A stretch of 64,000 nt of DNA from Gaetbulibacter sp. S0825 (GTDB lineage Bacteria > Bacteroidota > Bacteroidia > Flavobacteriales > Flavobacteriaceae): the NCBI RefSeq assembly GCF_011777505.1, contig NZ_JAATJT010000003.1, positions 434,001 to 498,000 on the forward strand. Direction: 5' to 3'. The translations under genes and the position numbers were made by a program. Shown here piece by piece: positions 35,201 through 43,515 of the stretch. The notes below the pieces were generated by a model. That model was not told where the DNA came from. It was given only the letters and a program-made list of their open reading frames with translations, and searched no databases. Position 1 is the stretch's first letter, and every line of letters starts with the position of its first letter.

Positions 35201-35304
35201 TGAAAATCTACTAAGTCGCTTGTATAAGCTGCTGTTTGTTGCGCAAAAACACCAAGATTAATTGTCAGTGTCAATACAATTGCTAATAATCTTAATTTAG
35301 TCAT
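32278..35304 (-). CDS. Large periplasmic TPR-repeat protein
   Basis: The 1008-residue protein has a Sec signal (VLTLTINLGVFAQQ) followed by at least 20 TPR/Sel1-like units along its whole length, such as YYIGYMAYEGDDYDKASEYF and LYELGNSYVKKGEEDRAMQL. Similar giant TPR proteins in flavobacteria precede TonB-barrel genes, as here. It would be a periplasmic or outer-membrane scaffold. A TATTTTTG -7 box lies 73 bases upstream. Confidence 0.88.
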   Translation of the reverse strand: MTKLRLLAIVLTLTINLGVFAQQTAAYTSDLVDFQKALSLYNSKQYLAAQSMFDKIEDTATDEVVKSDCAYYIANCAVRLNQQNADDLIQNFVNDYPTSTKRNTAYIDVADYYFENSKFAYARKWYDKVDEEALARSEREKFYFNYGYSFYATNNAQGAKKYLSRVENSEKYGSQAKYYIGYMAYEGDDYDKASEYFEQVSDNEKYQEGLSYYQADLNFKLGNFEKAIELAKEKLPTSDDTEVSELSKIIGESYFNLEQYAEAIPYLKAYQGKRKRWNNTDYYLLGYAYYKQNDFENAISEFNKIIDGNDSVAQNAYYHLGESYINVDKKQEALNAFRNASQMDYDLKIQEDAWLNYAKISYEIGNPYQSVPQVLAGYLDKYPDTGYKEEIETLLIDSYITSKNYKEALNLLEGRKSFENKVAYQKVAFYRGVELYNESQYLEAESYFDKSIAEPRDEKFLARAIFWKAETDYNLTNYDDALVGFKQFQGSSQSSGTPEIKNIDYNLGYTYFKQKSYAKATEHFQKYISNTSEDKLRINDAFLRLGDGHFVSSDYNKAINAYERAIKMNQIEPDYAFFQKAISYGYIGQGSTKIKELEEFITTYKRSPLRDDALYELGNSYVKKGEEDRAMQLYDQLNKEYRSSPYASKSLLRQGLVYYNAGKNEDALSKFKNVANNYPGSPEGMQAVSTARLIYIDLGRVDEYARWVKGLDYVNVSDADLDNTTYESAEKQYLAGDTGRAIRLFNGYLNEFPNGLHALKSHFYLAQLYYKDDLQTNAAPHYEYVVNKQSGEFTELALTRLGEIYLNEKDVTRAMPILERLENEADFPQNVVFAQSNLMKVHYQLQDYNQAVAYAEKVLASSRTDKNVKSDAHVIIARSAMKTGDESKAKSAYAQVERIASGELAAEALYYNAYFKNQEGQYKSSNTVVQKLAKDYSGYKLYGAKGLVIMAKNFYALGDAYQATYILESVTENFVEFDDVVDEARTELRRIKSEQAKTNASVETDNGN

Positions 35305-35329
35305 TAACTTCGTTTTTTGTTGAGAAATT

Positions 35330-35345
35330 ATTAGTATAAACTAAT
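35330..35345. repeat. Inverted repeat ATTAGT-ATAA-ACTAAT between the TPR gene and ftsE
   Basis: This perfect 6-base stem sits in the 240-base divergent gap, 25 bases upstream of the TPR gene start. The same gap holds the word TTAACTTCGTTT twice (35304-35315 and 35461-35472). An operator or leader hairpin is possible; nothing else in the gap looks like a gene. Confidence 0.3.
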
Positions 35346-35377
35346 GTGATACTTTTCTTAGTAATCAATATTGATAC

Positions 35378-35385
35378 CAAAAATA
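35378..35385 (-). promoter_or_regulatory. Bacteroidota -7 box (TATTTTTG) upstream of the TPR gene
   Basis: The minus-strand octamer TATTTTTG matches TAnnTTTG, 73 bases before the start at 35304. The same octamer precedes three other minus-strand genes in this window. No -33 match is obvious. Confidence 0.4.
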
Positions 35386-35487
35386 CTTTATATCGTTTTT
35401 ATAACGTTAGAAATTTATGATAATTATAAACCAAGTTATTAAATGTTAAAAAGTTGTCAATTAACTTCGTTTAAATACTGCGTATTT

Positions 35488-35519
35488 TTTGAGTAATTCC
35501 TTATTTAATAATACATTTA
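35488..35519 (+). promoter_or_regulatory. Candidate promoter, TTTG-N20-TACATTTA, for ftsE
   Basis: TTTG (35488-35491), 20 bases and TACATTTA (35512-35519) form a good -33/-7 pair with one mismatch. It lies 25 bases before the ftsE start. Confidence 0.45.
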
Positions 35520-35544
35520 CAGTACTTTAAAACTAAAAGATTTT

Positions 35545-36228
35545 ATGCCTGAAACAGTTTTACAATTAAAAGATGCGTCTATTTATCAAGGTGATAGTTT
35601 AGTGCTCGCCGATGTGAATTTTGAAATGAACAAAGGCGATTTTGTCTATCTAATTGGTAAAACTGGAACAGGTAAAAGTAGTTTTATGAAAACGCTTTAT
35701 GGTGACTTAGAACTCACAAAGGGAGAAGGCAACATTGTAGATTTTGATTTAGCAAAATTAAAAGAAGATGACATTCCTTTTTTACGAAGAAAACTTGGTG
35801 TTGTGTTTCAAGATTTTAAACTCCTTAACGATAGAACAGTAAATGCAAATTTAGAGTTTGTTCTAAAAGCTACTGGATGGAAAGACAAAGAAGAAATCGC
35901 CACTAAAATTGAAGATGTTTTAAATCGCGTTGGCATGAAAACCAAAGGATTTAAATATCCTTATGAGTTGTCTGGAGGTGAGCAACAACGTATTGCTATT
36001 GCTAGGTCCCTATTAAACGACCCTGAATTAATTCTAGCAGATGAACCAACTGGAAATCTAGACCCTCAAACTAGTATTGAGGTTATGGAAGTACTGCAAG
36101 AGCTCAACAAAAAAGGACATACTATTTTAATGGCAACACACGACTATGCCTTACTTTTAAAATATCCAAGCAAAACATTAAAATGCGACGACAATAAAGT
36201 GTTTGAAGTTGTGCAACGTAAAGGCTAA
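35545..36228 (+). CDS. ftsE: Cell-division ABC transporter ATPase FtsE
   Basis: The 227-residue protein has Walker [10 protein letters not shown] at 38-46, the Q-loop VVFQDFKLL, the signature [16 protein letters not shown], Walker [13 protein letters not shown] and the switch His in MATHDYALL. The [19 protein letters not shown] block is typical of FtsE. FtsE with FtsX regulates wall hydrolases at the division site. No ftsX is next to it; in this phylum the two are often apart. A glycosyltransferase gene starts two bases later. Confidence 0.88.
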   Translation: MPETVLQLKDASIYQGDSLVLADVNFEMNKGDFVYLIGKTGTGKSSFMKTLYGDLELTKGEGNIVDFDLAKLKEDDIPFLRRKLGVVFQDFKLLNDRTVNANLEFVLKATGWKDKEEIATKIEDVLNRVGMKTKGFKYPYELSGGEQQRIAIARSLLNDPELILADEPTGNLDPQTSIEVMEVLQELNKKGHTILMATHDYALLLKYPSKTLKCDDNKVFEVVQRKG

Positions 36229-36230
36229 TT

Positions 36231-37124
36231 ATGCTCTCTGTTTTAATTCCTGCTTATAATTACAATATCACTCAGTTAGTAAATGAGTTACATAAACAGC
36301 TAGTAGCTTCAAATATTGATTTTGAAATTATTTGTTTGGATGACAAGTCTAACCAAGATATTATAGATTCCAATTTAAGCATAAGTGTGTTATCAAATAC
36401 CGCTTATAAACTATCCGATAAGAATAATGGTATAGCTGTAAACAGGCAAATCTTAGTCGATACTGCAATTTATGACTGGATTATATTGATTGATGCCGAT
36501 ATGGAATTAATTGATGATAGCTTTATTTCAAATTATTTACAAGCGATTAACAATGGTTACGAAGTGATTTTTGGTGGTATTTCGTATAAAAACTCACAAC
36601 CAAACTCTAACAATATTTTAAGATGGAAGTATGGTAAACAATGTGAAGAACTTAATGCGAAAAAACGCAACAAGCGTCCCTACAAAGTAACTTCTGCTGC
36701 CAATTTATGTATAAAAAAAGATGTATATAAACAGTTTGGTTTAGGAGATGTTGGTAATTCTTATGGTATGGATATCTTTTTTGGACCTCAACTAAAACTG
36801 CACAAAGTTCCTGTAATACATATAGATAATAGTGTTTATCACTTAGGTCTCGAAAGCAGTAGTAAGTATTTAAGTAAAGTAGAGTTTGCAGTTAGTACAT
36901 TACATAATCTCTATTATGAAGGTAAGATTAAAAAACATGAAAACAGTTTACTTAAAACATTTCTGTTAATGAAAAAAACTGGTTTTAACTATGTCTGTTC
37001 AGGGCTTTATAAGGTTTTTAATTCTAAAATCAAGACACAATTGCTATCAAGAAATCCAAAAATTAAATTGCTTCAACTTTATAAAATTTTATATATGTGT
37101 TATTACGATTTATATACAAAGTAA
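36231..37124 (+). CDS. Glycosyltransferase family 2
   Basis: The 297-residue protein has the GT-A start SVLIPAYNYNITQLV, the nucleotide Asp in ICLDDKSN, and the DxD-like IDADMEL at about residue 95. It then has SAANLCIKKDVYKQFG. A single inverting GT2 domain is present with no membrane helix. It follows ftsE by two bases and opens the polysaccharide locus. It converges with the GT4 gene at 37129. Confidence 0.85.
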   Translation: MLSVLIPAYNYNITQLVNELHKQLVASNIDFEIICLDDKSNQDIIDSNLSISVLSNTAYKLSDKNNGIAVNRQILVDTAIYDWIILIDADMELIDDSFISNYLQAINNGYEVIFGGISYKNSQPNSNNILRWKYGKQCEELNAKKRNKRPYKVTSAANLCIKKDVYKQFGLGDVGNSYGMDIFFGPQLKLHKVPVIHIDNSVYHLGLESSSKYLSKVEFAVSTLHNLYYEGKIKKHENSLLKTFLLMKKTGFNYVCSGLYKVFNSKIKTQLLSRNPKIKLLQLYKILYMCYYDLYTK

Positions 37125-37128
37125 AACT

Positions 37129-38220
37129 CTATTCTAGTGATTGAAATAAGTCGTGCCATTGCTTCATTATAATATCAATATCAAATTTTTTCACACTCTT
37201 TTTTGCATTTTCACCTAGTTCTCTTATTAATGTTTTATCATCTATTAACTGTTTTATTTTATTAGCATAAGCATCAATATCAAAGCTTTTAATCAAGTAA
37301 CCATTAGTACCATTATCGATTAACATTTTTGGACCAGAAGCACTTTCAAATGCAATGGCTGGCAAACCATAAGCCATAGCCTCAATAATCACCAATCCAA
37401 AAGCTTCTGAGGATGATGTATTTAAGAGCATTGAAGCATTTACATATTCTGCTGTAATATTTTTTGTTGGTGGATGAAGTTCTACCTGAGTACCAATCTC
37501 TAGTTTTTTAACCAATGTTTCTAATGCCTTTTCATTATCACTTTCACCAAAAACTTTAAGAGTCCAATCAGGATAATCTTTAACTACCTTTTGCCATATT
37601 TTTAATAGTAAGTCAAATTGTTTTTCTACCGAATGTCTTCCAACAGCTAAGACTATTTTATTGTCAAATTTAGGGTCATCTAGAGGTGGCTTAAACCAAA
37701 TTGGGTTATAAATTAACTTGACATTGTTGCATTTCCAATCTTTTCTATCATCATCATTCGAGACAGCGAAAACTATATATTTTTTAATACTTTGGTCAAT
37801 TAAAAAATTGGCTCCCTTTTTCTTAAGGTATTCTACAAATGTTGTTGTTTTAATTTGTCTGCTACCATGTCTTTCATAAACTAATGACGCATTAGATTTA
37901 ACCAAAAGAGGTAGTAGAGTTCCTTTAAAACCATTGTCACAATTAATAATAACTTCTGGTTTTACATCATTAATTATACTTTGCAGCATTCGTTTATATT
38001 TCCTTAAATGCCAAAATCCAAAATCTTTAATATCAATTTTATGAAACTTAATGTTGTTATTAAACTCATAAAAAAAAGTATTGGATTTATTGTTGGTTGT
38101 AATTACATCAATATTATAACCATATGTTTCAACCAAGTAATTAAGTTTTACAGACAGTAATCTAGAAACACCTCCAGAGCCTTGTAGATTTGTAGTTATA
38201 TATAGTAGTTTTGGTGACAA
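37129..38220 (-). CDS. Glycosyltransferase family 4
   Basis: The 363-residue protein has the two-Rossmann GT-B layout. The N-terminal half reads LYITTNLQGSGGVSRLL. The C-terminal half has VLAVGRHSVEKQFDLLLKIW and the E-x7-E motif EAFGLVIIEAMAYGLPAIAF. It transfers a sugar from a nucleotide donor with retention. It follows a second GT4 gene by one base on the same strand. Confidence 0.9.
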   Translation of the reverse strand: MSPKLLYITTNLQGSGGVSRLLSVKLNYLVETYGYNIDVITTNNKSNTFFYEFNNNIKFHKIDIKDFGFWHLRKYKRMLQSIINDVKPEVIINCDNGFKGTLLPLLVKSNASLVYERHGSRQIKTTTFVEYLKKKGANFLIDQSIKKYIVFAVSNDDDRKDWKCNNVKLIYNPIWFKPPLDDPKFDNKIVLAVGRHSVEKQFDLLLKIWQKVVKDYPDWTLKVFGESDNEKALETLVKKLEIGTQVELHPPTKNITAEYVNASMLLNTSSSEAFGLVIIEAMAYGLPAIAFESASGPKMLIDNGTNGYLIKSFDIDAYANKIKQLIDDKTLIRELGENAKKSVKKFDIDIIMKQWHDLFQSLE

Positions 38221-38221
38221 A

Positions 38222-39313
38222 TTAATTTTTATATTTCATTAAATCTAACCATTGCTTTCCAATAGCTTCAATCGAAAATTTCTGAGCTGTTTTAAAAGCA
38301 TTCATCTTACAAGTGTCATATAATTTACTATCATACATCATTGTATTTATTCCTTCGGTTAAAGCTTTAATATTTTGATGTTCTATTAAAAGCCCATTTT
38401 CGCCAGGACTAATCACTTCTTCTGGACCAGTTGGACAATTAAATGACACCACTGGAGTTTTACACGCCAATGATTCTAACAAAACCATTGGCAAACCTTC
38501 TAATTCACTTGATAATACAAAGAACTTAGCATTCTTAATATACTTAAAAGGGTTGTTTTTAAACCCTAAAAAATGCACTAAACTTTCAATATTAAAAGAT
38601 TTTGCAATAGACTTTAAATTTTCCTTCAATTTTCCTTCTCCTAATATTACTAAAGCAATTCCTTGATTTGGCAATTTAGATTTTGCATAGGCTTCAATAA
38701 GTTTATCAAACTGTTTTACATTAGTATCGTACTGGCCTACTCCAATTATATATTTAAAATCCAATTCGATTGCATCTTGACTTTTAATAACAATATCATC
38801 AATATCTATAGAATTATATATTGTCGATACATTATCTAAATGATGTTTATTTTGAATTAGCTGTTGCATAGTTTTAGTAATAGCAACATTTTGAAATGCA
38901 TTGCCATACATTAATCTAGTTAAAGGTGAAAAATTTGGCATATAGCTATCTATTTTAGAGCTATGAACAGTAAATATCGTTTTAGTATTATAAACCCATC
39001 TTGAAACTAATAGTTCTTGAATCGGTTTAATTCTAAATCTAAAGTCAATAATAAAATCAAAATCATGCTTATTTAAATATTTCTTTAAAGCGACTAATCT
39101 TTTAATCTTGTTAAAAATGCCATTATACTTGTTCTTTAACTTTCCTAAATTAAAAACTTCGCCAGAGTGAGGGTACTTTATGTCATCAAGTACAATTATG
39201 TTATGAACTTCAACATTGTTAGCATGAAAAAAGTTAGATAAATTTGCCATTACTCGTTCAGCACCTCCTTTATTTAATCGATATCCTACTAAAGCAATTT
39301 TTGGTCGACTCAT
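38222..39313 (-). CDS. Glycosyltransferase family 4
   Basis: The 363-residue GT-B enzyme starts IALVGYRLNKGGAERVMANL, a very typical GT4 opening. Its C-terminal part has IIGVGQYDTNVKQFDKLIEA and LSSELEGLPMVLLESLACKTP with the E-x7-E pair. The acceptor and donor are unknown. A TATTTTTG -7 box lies 19 bases upstream (39333-39340), so the two GT4 genes likely form a two-gene transcript separate from the rest of the locus. Confidence 0.9.
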   Translation of the reverse strand: MSRPKIALVGYRLNKGGAERVMANLSNFFHANNVEVHNIIVLDDIKYPHSGEVFNLGKLKNKYNGIFNKIKRLVALKKYLNKHDFDFIIDFRFRIKPIQELLVSRWVYNTKTIFTVHSSKIDSYMPNFSPLTRLMYGNAFQNVAITKTMQQLIQNKHHLDNVSTIYNSIDIDDIVIKSQDAIELDFKYIIGVGQYDTNVKQFDKLIEAYAKSKLPNQGIALVILGEGKLKENLKSIAKSFNIESLVHFLGFKNNPFKYIKNAKFFVLSSELEGLPMVLLESLACKTPVVSFNCPTGPEEVISPGENGLLIEHQNIKALTEGINTMMYDSKLYDTCKMNAFKTAQKFSIEAIGKQWLDLMKYKN

Positions 39314-39332
39314 TATTAAAACAATGTTTCTT

Positions 39333-39340
39333 CAAAAATA
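39333..39340 (-). promoter_or_regulatory. Bacteroidota -7 box (TATTTTTG) upstream of the GT4 pair
   Basis: The minus-strand octamer TATTTTTG matches TAnnTTTG and ends 19 bases before the GT4 start at 39313. No -33 element is visible. Confidence 0.45.
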
Positions 39341-39405
39341 AATGATTAATTCATTTATTCTATTTTTCTTTATTCTAAATTTATACAATAAAACTGTTTC
39401 ATTGG

Positions 39406-40353
39406 ATGATTTTGCTATCTGTACATCTTATAACTTTTAATAACGAGCAACATATAGAAGAGACTCTTCAATCTATCTTAAAGCAAAAAGTTGATTTTGA
39501 TTATGAAATTGTTGTTGGTGATGATTGTTCAACAGATAGCACTTTAAATGTTATTGAGACTTATGCTGCAAAACATCCAAACATATTCAATATTAAAAAG
39601 AATAGTGAGCAATTAGGAATTCTTAAAAACTTTAAAGCAACTTTAGATAGATGTAGTGGGACTTTTGTGTTTGATATTGCTGGCGATGACATGCTTAAAA
39701 CTACTGATGCATTACAAAAAATGGTGAATGTACTTAAGAGTAATCATATTTTAGGTTTTGTTGACAGTGGGTTTGATAGTTATTACGAAGACACAAAAAC
39801 CATCAGCGTATTTAAAAATGAATCAATTATTTGCGCTATGAAAGAAGCATACAAAGAAGCTGTCTTACTAGGTAACGTTGCTCCTATTGGTCAATGTTTT
39901 AGAAAAGATGCAGTGCTTAAACATGTAGATTTTGACACCTATATAAATATGAACATCACCATTGAAGACTATCCCATTCTGGTAGACATGGTCATGAACA
40001 CTGAATTTGAAAGAATAAATGAACCGTTGTGTGTTTATAGATCACATGATGCTTCTTACTCTCATGAAAAAGATTTAGATAAGTTTGTTTTTCAAAAACT
40101 TCAAATGAAAAAATTGTTTAATTATTTCGCAAAAAAATATACGTTCCCTATTGAAATAAGAAAAAGTTATTTAAGCAGTCACAATAAAGCCTTGTTATTT
40201 TATGCTGGTTATTTTAGTAATAAGAAACTTGGAAAAGAGGTCTATAAATCCATTAAATCAAAATCTTTAAAAGATAGGATTCATTATTTAGCAAGTCAAT
40301 ATCCTACAATTAGAAAACTGGTTTCTTTAAGGAAAAGCCTGAAAATCAACTAG
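39406..40353 (+). CDS. Glycosyltransferase family 2
   Basis: The 315-residue protein has the GT-A start SVHLITFNNEQHIEETLQSI, the Asp pair VVGDDCSTDS, and a DxD-type FDIAGDDML at about residue 90. Its C-terminal helix is basic and not membrane-spanning. The sugar is unknown. Its stop overlaps the convergent fdtA gene by eight bases. Confidence 0.88.
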   Translation: MILLSVHLITFNNEQHIEETLQSILKQKVDFDYEIVVGDDCSTDSTLNVIETYAAKHPNIFNIKKNSEQLGILKNFKATLDRCSGTFVFDIAGDDMLKTTDALQKMVNVLKSNHILGFVDSGFDSYYEDTKTISVFKNESIICAMKEAYKEAVLLGNVAPIGQCFRKDAVLKHVDFDTYINMNITIEDYPILVDMVMNTEFERINEPLCVYRSHDASYSHEKDLDKFVFQKLQMKKLFNYFAKKYTFPIEIRKSYLSSHNKALLFYAGYFSNKKLGKEVYKSIKSKSLKDRIHYLASQYPTIRKLVSLRKSLKIN

Positions 40354-40744
40354 CACAAAATACATTAAAATCTCTAATGTAATCGTCTTTATCATAAACT
40401 TCTGAGGCTACAACCAAACAAATGGCTCCAGAAGAAAACTCCTCTAGTTCTCTCCAAACCATATTAGGAATCAATAGTCCTTTATTAGGTTTGTTTAAAG
40501 TAATTGTTTGTTTGTCTCCGTTTTTATCTTTTAAAACCACATCAAAACTTCCACTAATAGCGATTAATAATTGCTGTAATTGTTTATGTGCATGACCACC
40601 TCTATAGGAGCCGCTAGGTACATCATACAAATAATAAACACGTTTGATATCGAAAGGAATTACATCGTTTTCTATAACAGAAAGATTGCCTCTAACATCA
40701 GTGATTTTTGGAATATCGATTATTTTAATTTGGCTTAAACTCAA
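40346..40744 (-). CDS. fdtA: FdtA/QdtA-type dTDP-keto-sugar isomerase (cupin)
   Basis: The 132-residue cupin carries the family blocks ITDVRGNLSVIEN, RVYYLYDVPSGSYRGGHAHK with its catalytic His pair, and GLLIPNMVWRELEEFS. Members convert dTDP-4-keto-6-deoxyglucose to the 3-keto isomer. The DegT aminotransferase nearby (43516-44616) would then add the amino group. It is the last gene of the minus-strand run and lies one base after the second Wzx gene. Confidence 0.88.
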   Translation of the reverse strand: MSLSQIKIIDIPKITDVRGNLSVIENDVIPFDIKRVYYLYDVPSGSYRGGHAHKQLQQLLIAISGSFDVVLKDKNGDKQTITLNKPNKGLLIPNMVWRELEEFSSGAICLVVASEVYDKDDYIRDFNVFCAS

Positions 40745-40745
40745 A

Positions 40746-42224
40746 CTACTTACTTTTTGTTATTCGTTGTTTTATTTGCTTAATTAAATCGGTTTTTCTA
40801 TCTAATCTATTAATGCTAAAAATACTTGATGCAGCAATAAAAACAAACAGTATTGCATATTTTATGTATAAATTATCAATGTAAGTTGCCAAATAAGTTC
40901 CAAAGCATAGTATTAAACAAATAAATAATATTTTATAAAATTCGTTTTCAAACTTAAATTGATATTTATTATTTGTTATAATTTTTATTCCAAAAAGATA
41001 TATAATATAATACACAAGATAACCTATCCCAATACCTGTAAGTCCACCATAAACATACCCGAAAACACTCATTATTAGCAGTAACACGTTAAAACCAACT
41101 TCGGTTTTTATATAAAGTTTAGAATCTCCTTTAGCCACAAGTATATATCCCATAGACCAAGACACTGCTTTAAATATTGTGGCTAAAATTCCGAAGGTTA
41201 GAATACCAATAATTGGCATAAATTCTTTAGTAAAAAGTATACTAATAATGGTAGGAATAAATGCCAGAAAGATTACTATAATAGGCGTTAACAATAAAAT
41301 AGCTACGTAAGCTTGCTGATTTACAACCTTAAGCATAGTTTTTTGTTCGTTAACAATAGAAGATAATCTTGGAAAATAATCTTTACTCATAGCACTAAAA
41401 ACAACACCTACATAAGCATTAATTATTATAAAAGCAGCATTGTAAAACCCTACCTCATCTACACCTCCATTATTCGTAATAAAGATTTGGATTGCATAAA
41501 TAGTTATAACAGTTGCAAGACTTCCTAAGCTTAAAACAAAGCCTAGCTTCATCATAGATTTTCCCTGGCTCAAAGTTTCTTTTACAGCAAGTTTAGGTTG
41601 GTTTACAAACTCCTTTTTAGTGTAAATCCAAGAAAATATATAAGTGAAAAATGAGATTAAGATAATAGCTGGAACAATTCCACTAATACCATAATAATAA
41701 TACAATGGGATAATGACTATTAGGCTAAAAAAACTTCCCCATAATGAAGCTTTCGCCAATTTCTTTAACCTTCTTAATCCTTGTAAAATTGCAAGATTTC
41801 CAACTGTGAGTTGATTGAATAACACAGCAACGGACAAAAGCATAAAAGATACTGTATGCGATGAATCTTCAAAAGCTAATTTGCTTAACCAAGGAGACAA
41901 TACAAATGTGATAACAGCTCCCAGTAATCCAGTAATCCAGCACAACCTTTTTAGGACACTTACTATTCTTAATACTTTCTTTTCATCTTTATCATATAAA
42001 GCTGAAATCTCCTTTACGGCACTTACATCCAGGCCTAGTTTAGAAAAACCGATGATAACATTTAAAGTAGAGTTTAAAACACCTACTATACCTACTCCCG
42101 CTGGACCAATAAGCATAGCTGCTAATTTCGATTTTGCTATAGAAATAAAAACACCTAAAACCTGAACACCACTAAATAAAGATGTAGTTTTTAAAATATC
42201 TCGATATGAATTTTCACTCTTCAT
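40746..42224 (-). CDS. Wzx-type O-antigen/lipid-linked oligosaccharide flippase
   Basis: The 492-residue protein has about 14 membrane helices and the Wzx/MATE-like start TTSLFSGVQVLGVFISIAKSKLAAMLIG. It would flip undecaprenyl-linked repeat units to the periplasm. Its start overlaps the end of another flippase gene by 11 bases. Two tandem flippases are unusual. Confidence 0.88.
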   Translation of the reverse strand: MKSENSYRDILKTTSLFSGVQVLGVFISIAKSKLAAMLIGPAGVGIVGVLNSTLNVIIGFSKLGLDVSAVKEISALYDKDEKKVLRIVSVLKRLCWITGLLGAVITFVLSPWLSKLAFEDSSHTVSFMLLSVAVLFNQLTVGNLAILQGLRRLKKLAKASLWGSFFSLIVIIPLYYYYGISGIVPAIILISFFTYIFSWIYTKKEFVNQPKLAVKETLSQGKSMMKLGFVLSLGSLATVITIYAIQIFITNNGGVDEVGFYNAAFIIINAYVGVVFSAMSKDYFPRLSSIVNEQKTMLKVVNQQAYVAILLLTPIIVIFLAFIPTIISILFTKEFMPIIGILTFGILATIFKAVSWSMGYILVAKGDSKLYIKTEVGFNVLLLIMSVFGYVYGGLTGIGIGYLVYYIIYLFGIKIITNNKYQFKFENEFYKILFICLILCFGTYLATYIDNLYIKYAILFVFIAASSIFSINRLDRKTDLIKQIKQRITKSK

Positions 42225-43515
42225 GTTCAGGAATTACACCAAATAGAGAACTGCTAAAAATTATTACTATAATTATAAAATACAAAACATAACTAACAAA
42301 ATGCGCCATGTTTGCTCCTACAACACCATACATATCCACAAAATATAAACTCGTAAAATAAGTTATAAATACTAAAAATAGCTCTGTTATAATAAAGTGC
42401 CAAAACATCTTTTTGGCAATAAAATTATAAGCTATTAAAACGGATAGAATTTTCACAAAATCTCCTAATAATTGCCATCCAAACAACTCTTTAACGGGCA
42501 AGAAATCGTCTGTTAAAAATAGCATAATTATAAAGGGTTTGAGTAAGTAAATTACCAAAAGTCCTAAACCAAAAACAGGTGCTATATTTTTATAAAAACT
42601 AGTTATTTCAGCTCTAAATTCCTTTTTTTCTTTAATTTCAGCAAATCTTGGTAGAAAATAAAGCGCCATTATAGAATTTACAAACATTAAATAATAGGTT
42701 GAAATTCTATTCATTGCTTCCCAATAACCAGCACTGTTCATACCTTCATTAGTAATTATATAATTTCTAATACCAATAGTTACTAAAGGCAATGCAATAC
42801 CAGTCACCAAAGCAATGAGTGCAAATGGACCAAGTTTTTTAATCCATTGAAAATCTATGTTTTCAACCTTAATTTGGTTAATTAAATTTCGCCTATTTAA
42901 AATACCCACAAGTGTAATTAAAAAGATAAGCGATGGCGAAATAACTACCGAAATAAGTGCTCCATCTATATTATTTTTCCATATTAATAGTAAGGTCACT
43001 CCCAATCCCATGATTTGTCCAATAATATTGATAACCAAAAGGATTTTATACTTCGAAAACCCATTCATAATGGAAAAACAAAACATATTTAAGGCATAGA
43101 AAGGGATTGCCAATGCCATTATTTTTATGATATATGCAAAATCGTAATTATCAGAAAACAAAAATATATTAACTCTTTCGGCATTATAATAACACATTAA
43201 ACTCACTAAAATAGTAGCAAAAAAACCTAAATAGTAGGCTGTAGAAATCGTTTTACTCAACTTGGCCGCATCTTCCTTAAACTCGCCTATATATTTTACG
43301 ACGCCATTATAAAGTCCAACGGTTGCAAAGGTTTGAATTGAGGTAAAAAAGCTCCTTAAGTTTCCAATTAACGCCATTCCCTCAGCGCCAATAAAAATGG
43401 CAATGAATTTGGTGGTCAAAAAACCTGAAATAATTTTAGTCAATACTGTTGCAGAATGCAACCAAGCAACTTTAACTAAGACTTTACTATTAATATATTT
43501 AATTAACTTTTTCAA
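42214..43515 (-). CDS. Wzx-type flippase (second copy)
   Basis: The 433-residue protein has about 12 membrane helices. The start VKVAWLHSATVLTKIISGFL followed by TTKFIAIFIGAEGMALIGNL is related to, but clearly diverged from, the downstream flippase (which reads KLAAMLIGPAGVGIVGVL at the same place). It follows the aminotransferase gene without a gap. It may export a different lipid-linked unit, or the two may form a functional pair. Confidence 0.87.
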   Translation of the reverse strand: MKKLIKYINSKVLVKVAWLHSATVLTKIISGFLTTKFIAIFIGAEGMALIGNLRSFFTSIQTFATVGLYNGVVKYIGEFKEDAAKLSKTISTAYYLGFFATILVSLMCYYNAERVNIFLFSDNYDFAYIIKIMALAIPFYALNMFCFSIMNGFSKYKILLVINIIGQIMGLGVTLLLIWKNNIDGALISVVISPSLIFLITLVGILNRRNLINQIKVENIDFQWIKKLGPFALIALVTGIALPLVTIGIRNYIITNEGMNSAGYWEAMNRISTYYLMFVNSIMALYFLPRFAEIKEKKEFRAEITSFYKNIAPVFGLGLLVIYLLKPFIIMLFLTDDFLPVKELFGWQLLGDFVKILSVLIAYNFIAKKMFWHFIITELFLVFITYFTSLYFVDMYGVVGANMAHFVSYVLYFIIIVIIFSSSLFGVIPEHEE

